Source: Gambelia wislizenii (Eukaryota; Chordata; Lepidosauria; Squamata; Crotaphytidae). Taken from it: a DNA stretch of 64,000 nt. This document shows, one piece after another, positions 1 to 10,930 of this stretch. The stretch covers positions 12,128,501 through 12,192,500 of the forward strand of contig JAUMIR010000014.1 in the NCBI GenBank assembly GCA_030847615.1, read 5' to 3'. The translations under genes were made by a program, and so were the position numbers. The notes under the pieces are model-generated. The model was not told the origin of the DNA. It searched no databases and saw nothing but the letters and a program-made list of their open reading frames with translations. The stretch's first letter is position 1. Each line of letters opens with the position of its first letter.

Positions 1-778
1 AGAATTCGAGACCGATGATAAGGACAAGGAGAAATAGATCTGGATGTCATCAGTGTACCGATTACACCCAGCCCCATAACTCCGAATAATCTCACCCAGC
101 AGCTTCATATAGATGCTAAACAGCATCGGGGACAGGATGGTGCCTTGCAGAACACCACAAGTAAGCTCCTTTCTGCTGGAGCAGCTGTCCCCGAGCAACA
201 CCCTCTGGGACCTGCCTCAGAGGAAGGACCGAAACTACTGGAGCGCAGCGCCTCCTATTCTTAACCCACTCAGGCGATCCAGGAGGAAGCTATGGTCTAT
301 TGTATCGAAAGCCGCTGAGAGGTCTAGAAGCACCAACAGGGTCACACTACCCCTGTCAATGCTTAGACACAGGTCATCGGTCAAGGCAACTATGGCAGTC
401 TCAACTCCAAATCCCATCCTGAAGCCAGTTTGAAATGGGTCTAGATAATCAGTTTCATCCAAGACCACTTGGAGTTGAAGAGCAAATGCCCTCTCAATCA
501 CTTTGTTCAACAATGGTAACATAGAAACCGGCCTATAGTTGTTCATGTCCAGGGGGTCCAGGGAAGTTTTTTCAGGAGCGGCCTAACCACCGCTTCCTTT
601 AAACAGGATGGAACACACCCTTCCCTGAAGGATGCATTGATGATGTCCTTAAGGAACACCATCAAGACACACACACACCCCCGGATGGCCAGCCATGAAG
701 GGCGAGGATCAAGAGGGCAGGTCATCTTCCTCACTCTACCAAGTAGCTTGTCCACATACTCACGGACTGAAATTGATC
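1..778 (-). mobile_element. L2/CR1-superfamily LINE, reverse-transcriptase fragment
   Basis: Reading the minus strand, this is the reverse-transcriptase domain of a non-LTR retrotransposon that copies its RNA at a nicked chromosomal target. From upstream to downstream it shows VFLKDIINASFREG and PSCLKEAVVRPLLKK, then NNYRPVSMLPLLNKVIERA, then the palm block LLVLLDLSAAFDTIDHS (about 340-310), GVLQGTILSPMLF (about 155-115), and the catalytic YTDD near 58-46, a variant of Y/FADD. The style (ETAIVALTDDL, LDLSAAFDTIDH) fits L2-like members of the CR1 superfamily rather than the CR1 copies elsewhere in the window. The frame shifts around 545 and 235, so it is dead. It runs off the left edge and is interrupted upstream by a MITE at 779. 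Confidence 0.8.
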
Positions 779-1130
779 CAGGTCAAACCCTCCCCCTTGT
801 TTATGCAGGATCGATACCTGTGGTTTCAGTTACTCTCTGTTGAGGGGGAGGTCTCTTTAGGCATCTGGAGGGCCACAGAGTTGCACTGGAGGTGGTCTCT
901 TTAGACACGGGGGGGGGGTCCTCCAGCACAACTCTATGGTCAACTTTCCCAAGTCCACTGGAAGTTGACTGCAGAGTCATGTCAAATGCCTGGAGAGGGA
1001 TCCTCTCAAGGCATTTTCGTGGTCCTCCATTGTGATCCTACGGTAATTATGGTGGTTCACTATTATACTTGGTTTTGCATATCTACAATAAATCTGGGAA
1101 TGTATCCCCCATGGATATGGAGGGGACCTG
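779..1130. mobile_element. Tigger-like MITE (GGTCAACCCCC-type ends), degenerate
   Basis: A short non-autonomous DNA element. Its left end begins about CAGGTCAAACCCTCCCCC, and its right end reads ATCCCCCATGGATATGG then AGGGGACCTG before TA at 1131. The same sequence style (sub-terminal 'ATCCATGG' and 'TTTAGGCAT' motifs) recurs at 21733, 28452, 40100, 43239 and 63147. The TA flanks and ends resemble pogo/Tigger-type MITEs. The middle (850-960) is duplicated and G-rich, and no coding capacity is seen. Confidence 0.5.
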
Positions 1131-1171
1131 TACTCACTTGTCCTCAATCTGACATCTCCTTGTTGTTGCTA

Positions 1172-1264
1172 TGTGCTTTCAAGTCATATCTGACTTATGG
1201 TGACCCTAAGGCAAAACTATCATAGGGTTTTCTGAGGCTGAGAGTGTGTGACTTGTCCAAGGGT
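1172..1264 (-). mobile_element. tRNA-derived SINE, 3' fragment
   Basis: Matches the body of the fuller SINE copies at 11861 (+) and 30290 (-): on the + strand CAAGTCATATCTGACTTATG, then GGTGACCCTAAGGCAAAACT, then GAGGCTGAGAGTGTGTGACT. The middle segment is deleted compared with those copies, and the tRNA-like head is absent. Confidence 0.6.
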
Positions 1265-1374
1265 ACCATAGTATAAATACTCACAGGTAGACATAGGCCG
1301 TAGTGGCAGTACTTAACCCCCATGTAGAATCGCAACATTGTGCAGCACATGTTAATGGCTGCACAATGCAACAA

Positions 1375-1604
1375 TACATGCTGCACAACCACAATGCAAA
1401 GTATAAGATGTACAACCACAATCTCAATGGAATGTACAGATGCACAACCACAATGGAAAATACAGGATGCACAACTGCAAGGCATAATCCCAAGGCAAAT
1501 TATAGGATGCAGCATTGCTTGCAAAGACAAGCTGCAGATTAACATGCTGCCTGCGTCAACTTGCAAAGACAAGCCGCAAATGAACATGCTGCCTGCATCA
1601 CTCT
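1375..1604. repeat. Degenerate ~30-bp tandem repeat followed by a 2x ~42-bp repeat
   Basis: From 1375 to about 1510 a unit near 30 bp recurs about four times, anchored by variants of ATGCACAACCACAATGG (1380, 1408, 1438, 1468). From about 1517 a second unit starting CTTGCAAAGACAAGC and ending AACATGCTGCCTGC occurs twice (1517 and 1559). No transposon ends are seen, so it is a simple-sequence-like locus of unknown origin. Confidence 0.6.
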
Positions 1605-1711
1605 GCTTCCTCTGATATCAGCAAAACATGAATTGTTGGCCCTGCGAGTGTAGTGTGACTTACACGTGTATATGTCCCTGAGTAAATTCCAGCCGTGATC
1701 TTGTAATTTCA

Positions 1712-1800
1712 GATGCTAAGCAAGATCCAACCTACGTAGTTAACACTTGGATGGCAGAACCACCATGAAGGCGTACAGCTAGGAAAAAATCCTATCCCAA
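1712..1800 (+). mobile_element. 5S-rRNA-derived SINE, degenerate
   Basis: Contains AGATGCTAAGCAAGATCC, a gap, then GTTAACACTTGGATGGCAGA. These match the internal promoter region of 5S rRNA (GAAGCTAAGCAG ... GTTAGTACTTGGATGGGAGA). It is a short, old copy of the family seen best at 13438-13532. Confidence 0.5.
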
Positions 1801-2319
1801 AAGAAACCCTGGAGGGCTGCAGCTCCCAGTCTGAGATGGAGTCCCAGTCTCTGGAGCTCGACACACAGAAGCGAGGTGAATAAGAGAGGCCAACAGGGGT
1901 GTTTGGTGCGGGTGTGTGTGGAAGAGAGAGCATTAGAGACATGGGCCTTTTGAATTGCACTTCTCCAGCCCCAGAGAGTTCTTGGGAGAGTTTGTTGGGT
2001 AACACTAGTATGCTTACTTGGGTCAAGGCTGTTTGTTTGTGTGGGCTGAGTGTAGGCTTGCCTGGGAGGACTCATTAGCATTTGTTTGGTGAGCTGCTTG
2101 TGTTGAGAGGAAGTGAGTCAGAGACTGCTGAGTGGAAGTAGATAAAAGGCAGAGAGAGGAGCTAGTAGGCAGAAGCTCTCTCTATAGCTGAAGCTTCAGT
2201 CTCTCGATCTTGGCATACAGGAGCGAGGCCAACAGGGATGTCTGGTGTGGGTGTTCAGTGGGGGAGTTTGAAGGGGAGGCACAGAGTTGTGTTCTAGTGC
2301 CTACTTCAGAGTATTCGAT

Positions 2320-3161
2320 ATGGACAGTGAGGGAAATGCTGCAGTCACCTGCAAAAGCTGTGGCATGTTTGTCTTTTTGACTGTGGATGTGCAGAGCTAC
2401 ACCTGCAGCAAGTGCAAGTTGGTTGTATTGGTGGAAGAGAAGGTCCAGCAACTTGAGGCCCGATTAGTCACTTTACAGCATATTAGTGAGCAGGAGGTTT
2501 GATTAGACAGACCAGAGTAGAAGATCTTGGTTCAGGAACATGCAGGGGATGACAAGGAATGGGAAGGAGAGCAGCACAGCCTGGCCTCAGAGAATGTGCA
2601 TGAGACTTTAGATGGTTCAGCACACAGATTGGCCTCTGCCAGTCCTTGGAGCAGGCGTGTGGTGGTGGTAGGAGACGTTTTGCTGAGGGGTTACAAAATC
2701 AGTAGTTTGCAGGCCTGATAAGATGTCTCGAGAGGTGTGCTGTCTCCCAGATGCAAAAATCCAGGATGTAACAGAGAGGCTGATGAGACTCCGAAAGCCT
2801 ACTGACCATTATCCCTTCCTTTTGCTCCATGTGGGAACCAATGATACTGCAATGCATAGCCTTCAGAATATCAAGAGATTGTGAGGCTCTGGGTAGAAAG
2901 CTGAAGGACTTGGATGCACAGGTAGTCATTTCATCTGTTCTTCTGGTGGAAGAGCAGGGCCCAGGAAGGGAGAGAAAGATAGTGGAGGTGAACAACTGTG
3001 TGTGCAGATGGTGCCACCGGGAATGGTTTGGCTTCCTGAACCATGAGGTGCGGATTCAGAGAGGTGGACTACTGGCAAGGGATGAGTTGCACCTCACAGC
3101 AGTCATCAGCAATGGTTTTGCTAAGAGTCTGAAAGATCTGATCAGGAGGGCTTTAAACTGA
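2320..3161 (+). pseudogene. CR1 ORF1 remnant (CxxC N-terminus, coiled coil, esterase-like domain)
   Basis: The N-terminus carries two CxxC pairs (CKSC and CSKC), suggesting a zinc-binding knuckle, followed by a short leucine-rich coiled-coil stretch (VEEKVQQLEARLVTLQ) and a stop near 2502. A second open segment (2829-3161) holds part of the SGNH/GDSL esterase-like domain known in CR1 ORF1: LLHVGTNDTA spans the break near 2820-2850, and the C-terminus ends LKDLIRRALN. The protein normally binds element RNA. Several stops and a frameshift between 2502 and 2829 inactivate it. Confidence 0.8.
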
Positions 3162-3299
3162 CTTGTGTGGGGGAGGGAGACAGTATTCATGAGGGCAGGA
3201 GTTCACCAGTTGCTGGAGATAATCACCCAAATGTTATACAGAGAACAAGGCAAATAGTACAAGAGCCCAACAGTGGGAGAAATAAAACCTTTAAAAGAC

Positions 3300-5975
3300 A
3301 GAAAACCTGAACTCTTACACAGCAAAGCAAATATGATTTAACAGGCATCACTGAAACCTGGTGGGATGAGCCTTATGATTGGAATGTAGTAATAAAGAGG
3401 TATAACCTATTTCAGAGAAATAGACCAAACAGGAAGGATGGTGGAATAGCATAAAACATTAAGGATGTGTACACCTGTGAATACCATCGCTTACATCCTG
3501 GGAGCCAGGTTGAGAGTATCTGGGTAAAAATCAAGGGGAAGAGAAACAGCAGGGATGTCATTGTGGGGGTCTACTACAGACCTCCAAGCCAAACTAAGGA
3601 CTTGGATGATGTCTTCCTAGAACAGATGACCGCACATGCAGACAGGAGAGATGTAGTAATGATGGGGATTTTAACTATCCTGATATTTATTGGAAGTGCA
3701 ACTCTGCCAAAAATTTAAGGTCCAATAAATTCTTCACTTGCTTTGCAAGTCCAGAAGGTGGAAGAGGCAACAAGCAGATCAGCTATTTTAGATCTGATCC
3801 TAACCAACAGAGATCATCTGGTTAATGAGGTGGAAGTGGAGGGATCCTTAGGGGGGAGTGACCATGTTCTCCTGGAGTTTGTTATAGAGAGAAAAGGGGA
3901 AGCCAAGCGTAGTCAGACATGCCTTCTAGACTTTAAGAAAGCTGATTTCAGAAAACTTACGGAATTACTGGGAGTTATCCCATGGTCAGGAATACTAAAA
4001 GATAAAGGGATACATGATGGATGGAAGTTTTTAAAAAGTGATATATTTAAGGCAGAACTTCAAACAGTTCCAATGAGGAGGAAAAATGGCAGGTGTCTAA
4101 AGGAACCAGTATGGATGTTTAAAGAACTTTCATCTGTGCTAACACTTAAAAGGAACATGTAGAAGAAATGGAAAAAGGGAGAAATCACCAAAGAAGAATT
4201 CAAACAAACAGCCAGCTCATGTAGGGGAAAGATCAGAAAAGCAAAAGCACAGATGGAGCTCAGGCTTCCTAGAGAGGTTAAAAACAATTAAAAGGGCTTT
4301 TATGGATAAGTCTGCAGCAAAACAAACAAGCAAGCAGTAGGACCGCTGCATGGAGAAGATGGTGAAATGCTAACAGGTGACAGAGAAAAGGCAGAGCTAC
4401 TCAATACCTTCTTTGCCTCGGTCTTCTCCCAAAAGGAGAAGAGTGCTCAGCCTGGAGAAAATGGAGCAGATGATGCAGTTGGGGAAATGCAGCATAGAAT
4501 TAGTAAAGAGGTAGTTCAAGAATACCTGGCCAGTATAAATGTGCTCATGTCTCCAGGTCCAGATGAACTACATCCAAGGGTACTAAAAGAACTGGCAGAA
4601 GTAATTTCAGAATCACTGGCAATAATCTTTGAGAAATCCTGGAGAACAGGAGAGGTCCCAGCAGACTAGAAGAGGGCAAATGTTCTCTCCATCTTTAAAA
4701 AGAAGGGGGGAGAAACCCCAAATAATTATCACCCAGTCAGCCTGACATCAATACTCAGAAAGATTTTAGAGCAGATCATTAAACAGACAGTCTGTAAACA
4801 TTTAGAAAGGAATGCCGTGATCACTAAAAGTCAACACGGATTTCTCAAAAACAAGTCATGGCAGACTAAACTTATCTCTTTTTTTATATAGAGTTACATA
4901 CTTGGTAGATGAAGGGAATGCTGTGGATATAGTGTATCTTGATTTCAGTAAGGCCTTTGACAAAGTCCCCCATGATATCCTTGCAAAAGAGTTAGTAACA
5001 CGCAGGCTAGACAATGCAACTGTTAGGTGGATTGGTAATTGGTTGATGGGCCAAACCTAAAGGGTAGTCACCAATGGCTCCTCTTCATCCTGGAGAGAAG
5101 TGACCAGTGGGGTGCCACAGGGTTCTGTACTGGGCCCAGAGCTAGTCACTATCTTTATCAATGACTTGGATGAGGGAATAGAGGGCATGTTTATCAAGTT
5201 TGCAAATGACACCAAATTAGAAGACAGGATCAGAATTCAAAATAACCTTAACAGATTAGGAAACTGGGCCAAAACTAACAAAATGAATTTCAACAGGGAG
5301 AAATATAGGATAATACATTTGGGCAGTAAAAATGAAAAACACAGATATAGGATAGGTGACACCTGGCTTGACGGTGGTACATGCGAAAGGAATCTTGGAG
5401 TCTAAGTGGACCACAAGCTGAACATGAGTTAGCACTGTGACGCAGCAGCTAAAAATGCCAATGCTATTCTAGGCTGCATCAATAAGAGTATAGTGTCTAG
5501 ATCAAGGAAAGTCAGACCTCACCTGTAATACTGTGTCCAGTTCTGGGCACGACAATTCAGGAAAGATATTGAGAAGCTGGAACGTGTCCAGAGGAGGGCA
5601 ACCAAAATGTTGGGAGGTCTGGAAGCCATGCTCTATGAAGAGCAGCTTAGGGAGCTGGGTATGTTTAGCCTCAGGAAGAGAAGATTAAGGGGGGACATGA
5701 TAGCTGTGTTTAAATATTTGAAGGGATGTCATATTGAGGATTGAGCAAGCTTGTTTTCTGCTGCTCCAGAGACTATGACATACAGCAATGGACTCAAACT
5801 ACAGGAAAGGGATTCTATCTAAACCATTAGGAAGAACTTCCTGACAGTACGAGCTGTTTGGCAGTGGAATGTACTGCCTCATAGTGTGGTGGAGTCTCCT
5901 TCTTTAGAGGTTTTTAAACAGAGGCTGGATAGCAGTCTGTCGGGAATGCTTTGATTGTTTATTCCTGCATGGCAG
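3300..5975 (+). pseudogene. CR1 ORF2 remnant (APE endonuclease + reverse transcriptase)
   Basis: The order is apurinic-type endonuclease then reverse transcriptase. Endonuclease blocks: GITETWWDE-like (about 3347-3372) and VGVYYRPPSQT (about 3567-3600); the GDFN block is damaged (near 3663). RT blocks: SPGPDELHPRVLKELAEVIS (about 4551-4610), DFSKAFDKVPHDIL (about 4941-4981) and GVPQGSVLGPELVTIFINDL (5109-5168). The catalytic FADD reads FAND here (about 5200-5211), so one metal-binding aspartate is lost. The C-terminal block CVQFWA...[13 protein letters not shown] is recognisable at about 5533-5610. Many stops and frameshifts are present. Confidence 0.85.
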
Positions 5976-6299
5976 GGGGCTGGACTGGATGGCCCTTGTG
6001 GTCTCTTCCAACTCTATGATTCTATGGACAAGAAGGATATTGGACAAGAAGGACCAAGGGCCTCATCCAGTATCAGGCAGCTTCCAATGTTCCAAAGTAT
6101 AATAAATGCACAATAACAGAGAACAGCCACATGTGTTTATAAGTACACAAGAACAGCAACAAGCTACAAATTGGTTCCAGTCACACTGCATTCTGACCTT
6201 GGCTTGCAGGAGTTTCAGAGGAGAAGCTAGAGGTTGATAACAGTGGCTCTGGGAGCCCTCTGAAGTAAAGGGCAGCAGACCTAAATGCAATTGCAAATA

Positions 6300-6570
6300 C
6301 AGGTTACCCCCCGTATTTGTGGGAGATACATCCCCAGATGTACTATGAACACTTGAAACTGCAGGTAACAGAACTGTGCTGAAGGACCTAGGAAATGCCT
6401 AGATAAGTTGCCTCTCTAGGCATCTCCAGCACGATTCTATGGCAACTTGGAAGTTACTATAGAGTTGTACCACAGCACCTAGGAAATGCCTAAAGACCAT
6501 ATTTTTGGACAATGGATAATTGAAACTGCAGGTACCACTCCCATGCATACATGTCTTTGTGTGCGATATG
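6300..6570. mobile_element. Tigger-like MITE (CAGGTTACCCCCCG end), degenerate
   Basis: The left end CAGGTTACCCCCCGTATTTG follows TA at 6298-6299, like the well-preserved copy at 63147 (CAGGTCACCCCC). The inside contains AACCTAGGAAATGCCTAGA-type sequence shared with 63260-63290 and 43365-43400. The right end is too decayed to place exactly. Confidence 0.45.
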
Positions 6571-6627
6571 TAAAGGGCTATCACAAATTCAGTCTGTAAA
6601 GGTTTATAAATGGTTATTAGCCTAACT

Positions 6628-6725
6628 ACCCTAAAGGCACCAGATCCAGTCTGCTCTTGGAACCTAAGCAGTCAGCCCTGGTTAGTACTTGGACAACAAA
6701 TACCAGACTCCCCAGATGTTGCTGG
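6628..6725 (+). mobile_element. 5S-rRNA-derived SINE
   Basis: TACCCTAAAGGCACCAGATC is followed by CTAAGCAGTCAGCCCTGGTT and AGTACTTGGACAAC. These align with 5S rRNA positions around the A-box and intermediate element, preceded by the same TACCCTAAAGG leader seen at 13439. Confidence 0.65.
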
Positions 6726-8100
6726 ACTTAATTCCGCATCAGTCCCTGATAACCTAACCAAAGGCAAGGGGTGATGGTAGTAGTCATTCACTGGCACAGC
6801 GGCCACAAAGATTCTCCATGCCTCTACTAAATGAATTAAGTTTTCAATTCTAGACCTTTCTTAGCCTCTTTGTATCACACAAGCAGCAGAATTTTTTCTA
6901 CTATTAACAGCAACAGTTTTATCCTTTGAAACAGCACCTACGATTGAGCTGGAGAAGAGAATGATGCCACTTAGTTCTCAAAGTCTGCAGTATTTTGTTT
7001 GTTGTATTTTGCCATTGTTGTGCACTAGGTGGGAAAGGAGCCTTGGGACTGAGCAGAAAAGGACAAATAGCTATGAACTGCACAAAAATATAATGTCCAC
7101 ACTAAGTGGTCTCACAAGCAGGCACTCATTAGTAGAAGGCTCCCAAACTAAATGCCACTGCGTAAACAAATACACAACAACATATAAAATAGCCATGTGG
7201 GTTTATAAATATATTGCAATAGTAAGTATCAGTACAGGTTTATTTTAATGACATGACATTTTGACCTGGGTTCACAAAAGTTTTGAAGGAACTACAAGAG
7301 TTGGCATAAATTTGTTTTCAGCTACTCAAGGGTGGTTTTGTAAAGGAATCCAAAAATCTCTGAAGAGTAGAAAGATCAGCTTCAGCCAATTCAAAGTGAA
7401 GTCGAGAAAAATTCTTCCTCAAAGGTTTCACACAGGGATTAGCTAAGACTCGGCTGAAACAAACCGGTATCTGTATTTGCTGTAGTCACAATATTTATAA
7501 ATACACGTGGCTGTTTTATGTGCTACAGTGCATTTATTTACACACTGGAATACCATTTGGAGGATGTGTTGTACTGCCAATGGGTGTGAGCTCTGAATTG
7601 TACCAATGCCTGCTGTGGAAAAACATCAGAGCATCAACACAAGTGAGACTCATAATGAACGACCTCCATGGTATCTGAAAACACACATCTGTATGCGCTG
7701 TAGAGAAACAGAGCTGCATGTTTTAAAATGCCAGATAAATGTGTGTATTACACAGAAAGCACTACAACATATTTATTCTAGTGTATTTATTTAAAGTCAT
7801 TCTATACCCTCTTTCAATGCAAAGCCTTCCTTCCCACTGTGGTTTATAGGAGATAAATGAAATTGCAAAACTGCTTTTTTAAATACACTAAACAAGCCAA
7901 TGGCAAAAACTAAAAAGTAGCAATTTAGTTCCACTGAGAATCAATGAGTTGTTCTCAATTGGTCTGCTCTGTGTGTGTGCTGTGTGTCTGTGTGTGTCCC
8001 TTTAAGTCACATGTAGACTGATGGCAACCCTATGAATTTCATATGTTTTGCTTAGGTAAGGTACTGAAAAGCATGCATGTAAGCAGAAACAACGAGGAGA

Positions 8101-8296
8101 CAAGCTCCACGTGCTATTGGATGGTCAACTGTTTATTCCTTTTTTAAAAGCCCTATGCATTTTGGCCTGTCTGTAAAAGGCCTTCTTCAGGGGCATTCAG
8201 TAGAAAACACTGGAGTTGAAAACACGCTCCAAATTACAGGACCAACAAAAGGAATAAATTGTTGACCATCCAATAACACATGGAGCTTCTCTCCTC
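8101..8296. mobile_element. MITE-like element with ~38-bp inverted ends
   Basis: The left end AAGCTCCACGTGCTATTGGA, continuing GGTCAACTGTTTATTCC, is mirrored at 8258-8296 by GGAATAAATTGTTGACCATC then CAATAACACATGGAGCTT. The interior carries GGCCTTCTTCAGGGGC, a motif type seen in Penelope-like and hAT elements, and a segment at 8199-8250 that recurs at 8709-8755. No reading frame is seen. Confidence 0.55.
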
Positions 8297-8384
8297 ATTG
8301 GTTTTTGCTTGGGGAAGGAACACTCAGAGGTAGTTTTGCCGGTTCCTTCCTCTGAAATAGGCACTACAGCACCTTTTGGTCATT

Positions 8385-8478
8385 GGTGGTCTCTCATCCA
8401 AGTATTAACCAGGGCTGACCCTGCTTAGCATCCAAGACCACATGGGATCTGGTGCCTTTAGAGTATTTAGACATGTCT
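8385..8478 (-). mobile_element. 5S-rRNA-derived SINE, minus strand
   Basis: The + strand reads CATCCAAGTATTAACCAGGG, CTGACCCTGCTTAGCATCCA, AGACCACATGGGATCTGGTG: the reverse complement of a 5S-like A-box/C-box head plus the CACCAGATC leader of this SINE family. Confidence 0.65.
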
Positions 8479-8586
8479 ACTTTAAGTATGACTAAATCTG
8501 GAACCTACCCCAATAACAGTTTTAAATTCAGCTGACATCCATTTTAATCTGCTTTTTATTATAAATAACTGCACATGTTCACAATT

Positions 8587-9404
8587 CTGCATACAGTAGG
8601 CTCTTGGTATCCATGGGGATTGGTTCCAAGACCCCCTGCGAATACCAAAAAAGATGATTGCTCAAGTCTCTGTTAAAAATGGCATAGAGCAGCAGTAGAG
8701 GCAGCGGAAAGTAGAAAACACTGGAGCTGAACACACTCTCCAAATTACAGGACCAAAAAATACTGAGGATGGAGCAAGCTTGTTTTCTGCTGCTCCAGAG
8801 ACTAGGACAAGGAGCAATGGACTCAAACTCCAGGAAAAGAGATTCCACCTAAACATTAGGAAGAACTTCCTGATAGTAAGAGCTGTTCAGCAATGGAATG
8901 CACTTTCTCTGAGTGTGATGGACTCTCCTTTGGAGATTTTTAAGCAGAGGCTGGATGGCCATTTGTCGGGAGTGCTTTGATTGTGTATTCCTGCATGGCA
9001 GGGGGCTGGACTGGATGGTCCTTGTGGTCTCTTCCAATTCTATGATTCTGTGAAAGGTTTGGTTGTCAGGCATGCCACCAGGTGCACAGTCTTCAGGCTC
9101 CCCCACCTCTGGGGAACATGCCAGCTGCCCACTTCTGCCTTCAAGATGGCGGGGTCCTTCACAAAGCAAAAGCAGGTGACTGGTGGGCTCCCTGGAGGCA
9201 TGGGAGCACAAAGACTATGCAGCCAGGGCTTGCCACTACCTTTGCTGCTGCCCTACACCATTTTTAATAGGGACTTATAAGGGAGAGCCACTGTTGTTTT
9301 TTAATACAGTGTTAGATAAACTACAGTAAAGTACAGGTACAGTATTGTGTACTGCATACATCTGAATCTGTGGTGGGTTGAAACTGCGGATATGGCAGTC
9401 CCAT
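8587..9404. mobile_element. Composite: Tigger-like MITE halves around a CR1 3' fragment
   Basis: The left arm (8595-8706) begins CAGTAGGCTCTTGGTATCCA and ends with AAAAATGGCATAGAGCAGCA. The right part (9231-9404) contains its inverted partner TGCTGCCCTACACCATTTTT and ends near GCGGATATGGCAGTCCC. Between them lies a CR1 3' fragment (about 8757-9050) and other sequence. This is most simply a palindromic MITE split by later insertions. Confidence 0.5.
8757..9053 (+). mobile_element. CR1 LINE, 5'-truncated 3' end
   Basis: Encodes the ORF2 C-terminal stretch (SAAPETRTRSNGLKLQEKRF, then HLNIRKNFLIVRAVQQWNAL) followed by the stop and the CR1 3' tail GGTCTCTTCCAATTCTATGA. Truncated upstream, as is usual for LINE copies. 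Confidence 0.85.
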
Positions 9405-9639
9405 TGTACAACATGAAATCTGTGAAAGTTCATGGTCAGTTTTATATGACGTCGTCAATGGGGCAGCCAGACAATCCAAGTTCAGTTTACAATAGCTACA
9501 GACACATAAAGGCTGAAACCAGACTTAGGTGTATAGCTACAGCACCAAGGCATTGATATTAGTGGGATTTAAGTTAGTAAGAGTGACTCAGTGCTCACTC
9601 ATTCCAGCTGTTTCATATTTTCTTTCTTTATCAAATTCT

Positions 9640-10140
9640 TAATAATAATAATAATAATTTTTACCCCGCCCCTCTGTTAAAAACAATCAGGGCAGCTTAC
9701 AACAATTAAAATACAATAATGCTGGCTAAAATCCCTAAGTACCACCCACCCCACCCTCCCCTATAAAAAGATATAAAACTCATATGAAATTAAAAACCAC
9801 CTAAACTAAAATCACATATAACAACAAATAGAAAAATTAACAGCCAGCAAGGCTAAAAGTCTAAAAGAGGCCAGGAGACGCAGCTCCTGAGGCCAGGATC
9901 TAATCAGGAAAGGCCTGCCAAAAGAGATCCGTCTTTAGTGCTTTTTTAAAGCTACTCAAGCTCGTCACACCATTCCATAATTTGGGGGCGATTACCGAAA
10001 AGGCCCTCTGGGAGGTTGCAGACAGCCTAGATTTTTGTGGCTGAAGCAAATTCCTCCCAGAGGACCGGAGTGCGTAGGGGAGGATTGTATGGGAGGAGGC
10101 GGTTCTGAAGATAAGTTGGACCCAAGCCATTTAGGGCTTT
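9640..10140 (-). mobile_element. L2-like LINE 3' end
   Basis: The minus strand carries the last ~76 residues of ORF2 (10130-9900), including SVIAPKLWNGVTSL and SSFKKALKTDLFWQAF, a C-terminal signature typical of L2-type LINEs. An A/T-rich 3' UTR follows, ending TTGTAAGCTGCCCTGATTG then a GGGGCGGGGTAAAAA tail and a (TTA)n run at 9640-9658. The 3' tail resembles the tail of the SINEs at 21339 and 49815, as expected for a SINE that borrows LINE machinery. Confidence 0.8.
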
Positions 10141-10930
10141 ATCACATTTATACCCCACCTGTCTCCCAGCATGAACTCTAAGGTGTCTTGCAGTAATCTG
10201 AAACAAAATTAAGTTAAAATCTTATTTTAACTTATGACCAAGTCTGGACCCAAGCCAATGAGAAAATATTATAGCCAGAGTGCAAATATTCCATTACACC
10301 CTTAAGGTAGTGTGAGAGCTTTTTCTTTCCTAGTCCTGCCCCTCGCCTACAACCTGGCACACAGAAGTTACAGAGGTAAAGCTTTTCCGGACGGACGTGG
10401 AGATAAATCAATGGAACAGAATGTTGTTACAATGCAATTCCCACCAATCTAATCCAGTACAGCCAATGGTAAGGAATACTGGGAGCTCCTACTTCTAGCC
10501 TAAACCTTTTTGCTAATCCTAACTAGAACCAATGACAACTTAGTCAACACTTATGTAAATATCATTATTTAATGGGTCTTACCTAACTGAAGTGCCATAG
10601 GAGTCACTCTTTCACAGACAAACAGAATGCAACCATTCTTGGAAAATATTTCACTGAACATCAGTGAAACAGACTTTTGAGCAAACATGCACTATTTTCT
10701 GATCCAGTCTGCCTCTTTTTAAGTTCTTACTTATCACACCTGGAGGGATGGTACCTTCTTACACCCAGTTCATTTTGCACCAGGCTCTGGGGTCTAAGCA
10801 TCTTTTACCACTGCTCAAGTAAGGGACATATGAATAAATTAAACCACCTCTAAAGGGGAACAGAGTGCATGTTATCAAGGAACTTTTAAAAAAACACTCC
10901 AAAAATATGTTACTAGGAACCAGGGTGCAA
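10141..10930. other. No recognised feature
   Basis: Non-coding, AT-leaning sequence without long open frames or recognisable repeat ends. Nothing could be assigned. Confidence 0.4.

Larger units (their letters stand above)
1790..6030 (+). mobile_element. CR1 LINE, nearly complete but decayed copy
   Basis: A chicken-repeat-1 type non-LTR retrotransposon in the usual order: 5' UTR (about 1790-2319) with a repeated segment, ORF1 (2320-3161), ORF2 with endonuclease and reverse transcriptase (about 3300-5975), and the CR1 3' tail (CTTCCAACTCTATGATTCTA near 6007-6026). Stops and frameshifts break both frames, so it cannot move itself. It is the sense counterpart of the antisense copy in WDR5 intron 6, which is better preserved. 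The 3' tail matches that of the many truncated copies in this window, as expected if they come from one lineage by 5'-truncated reverse transcription. Confidence 0.9.
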
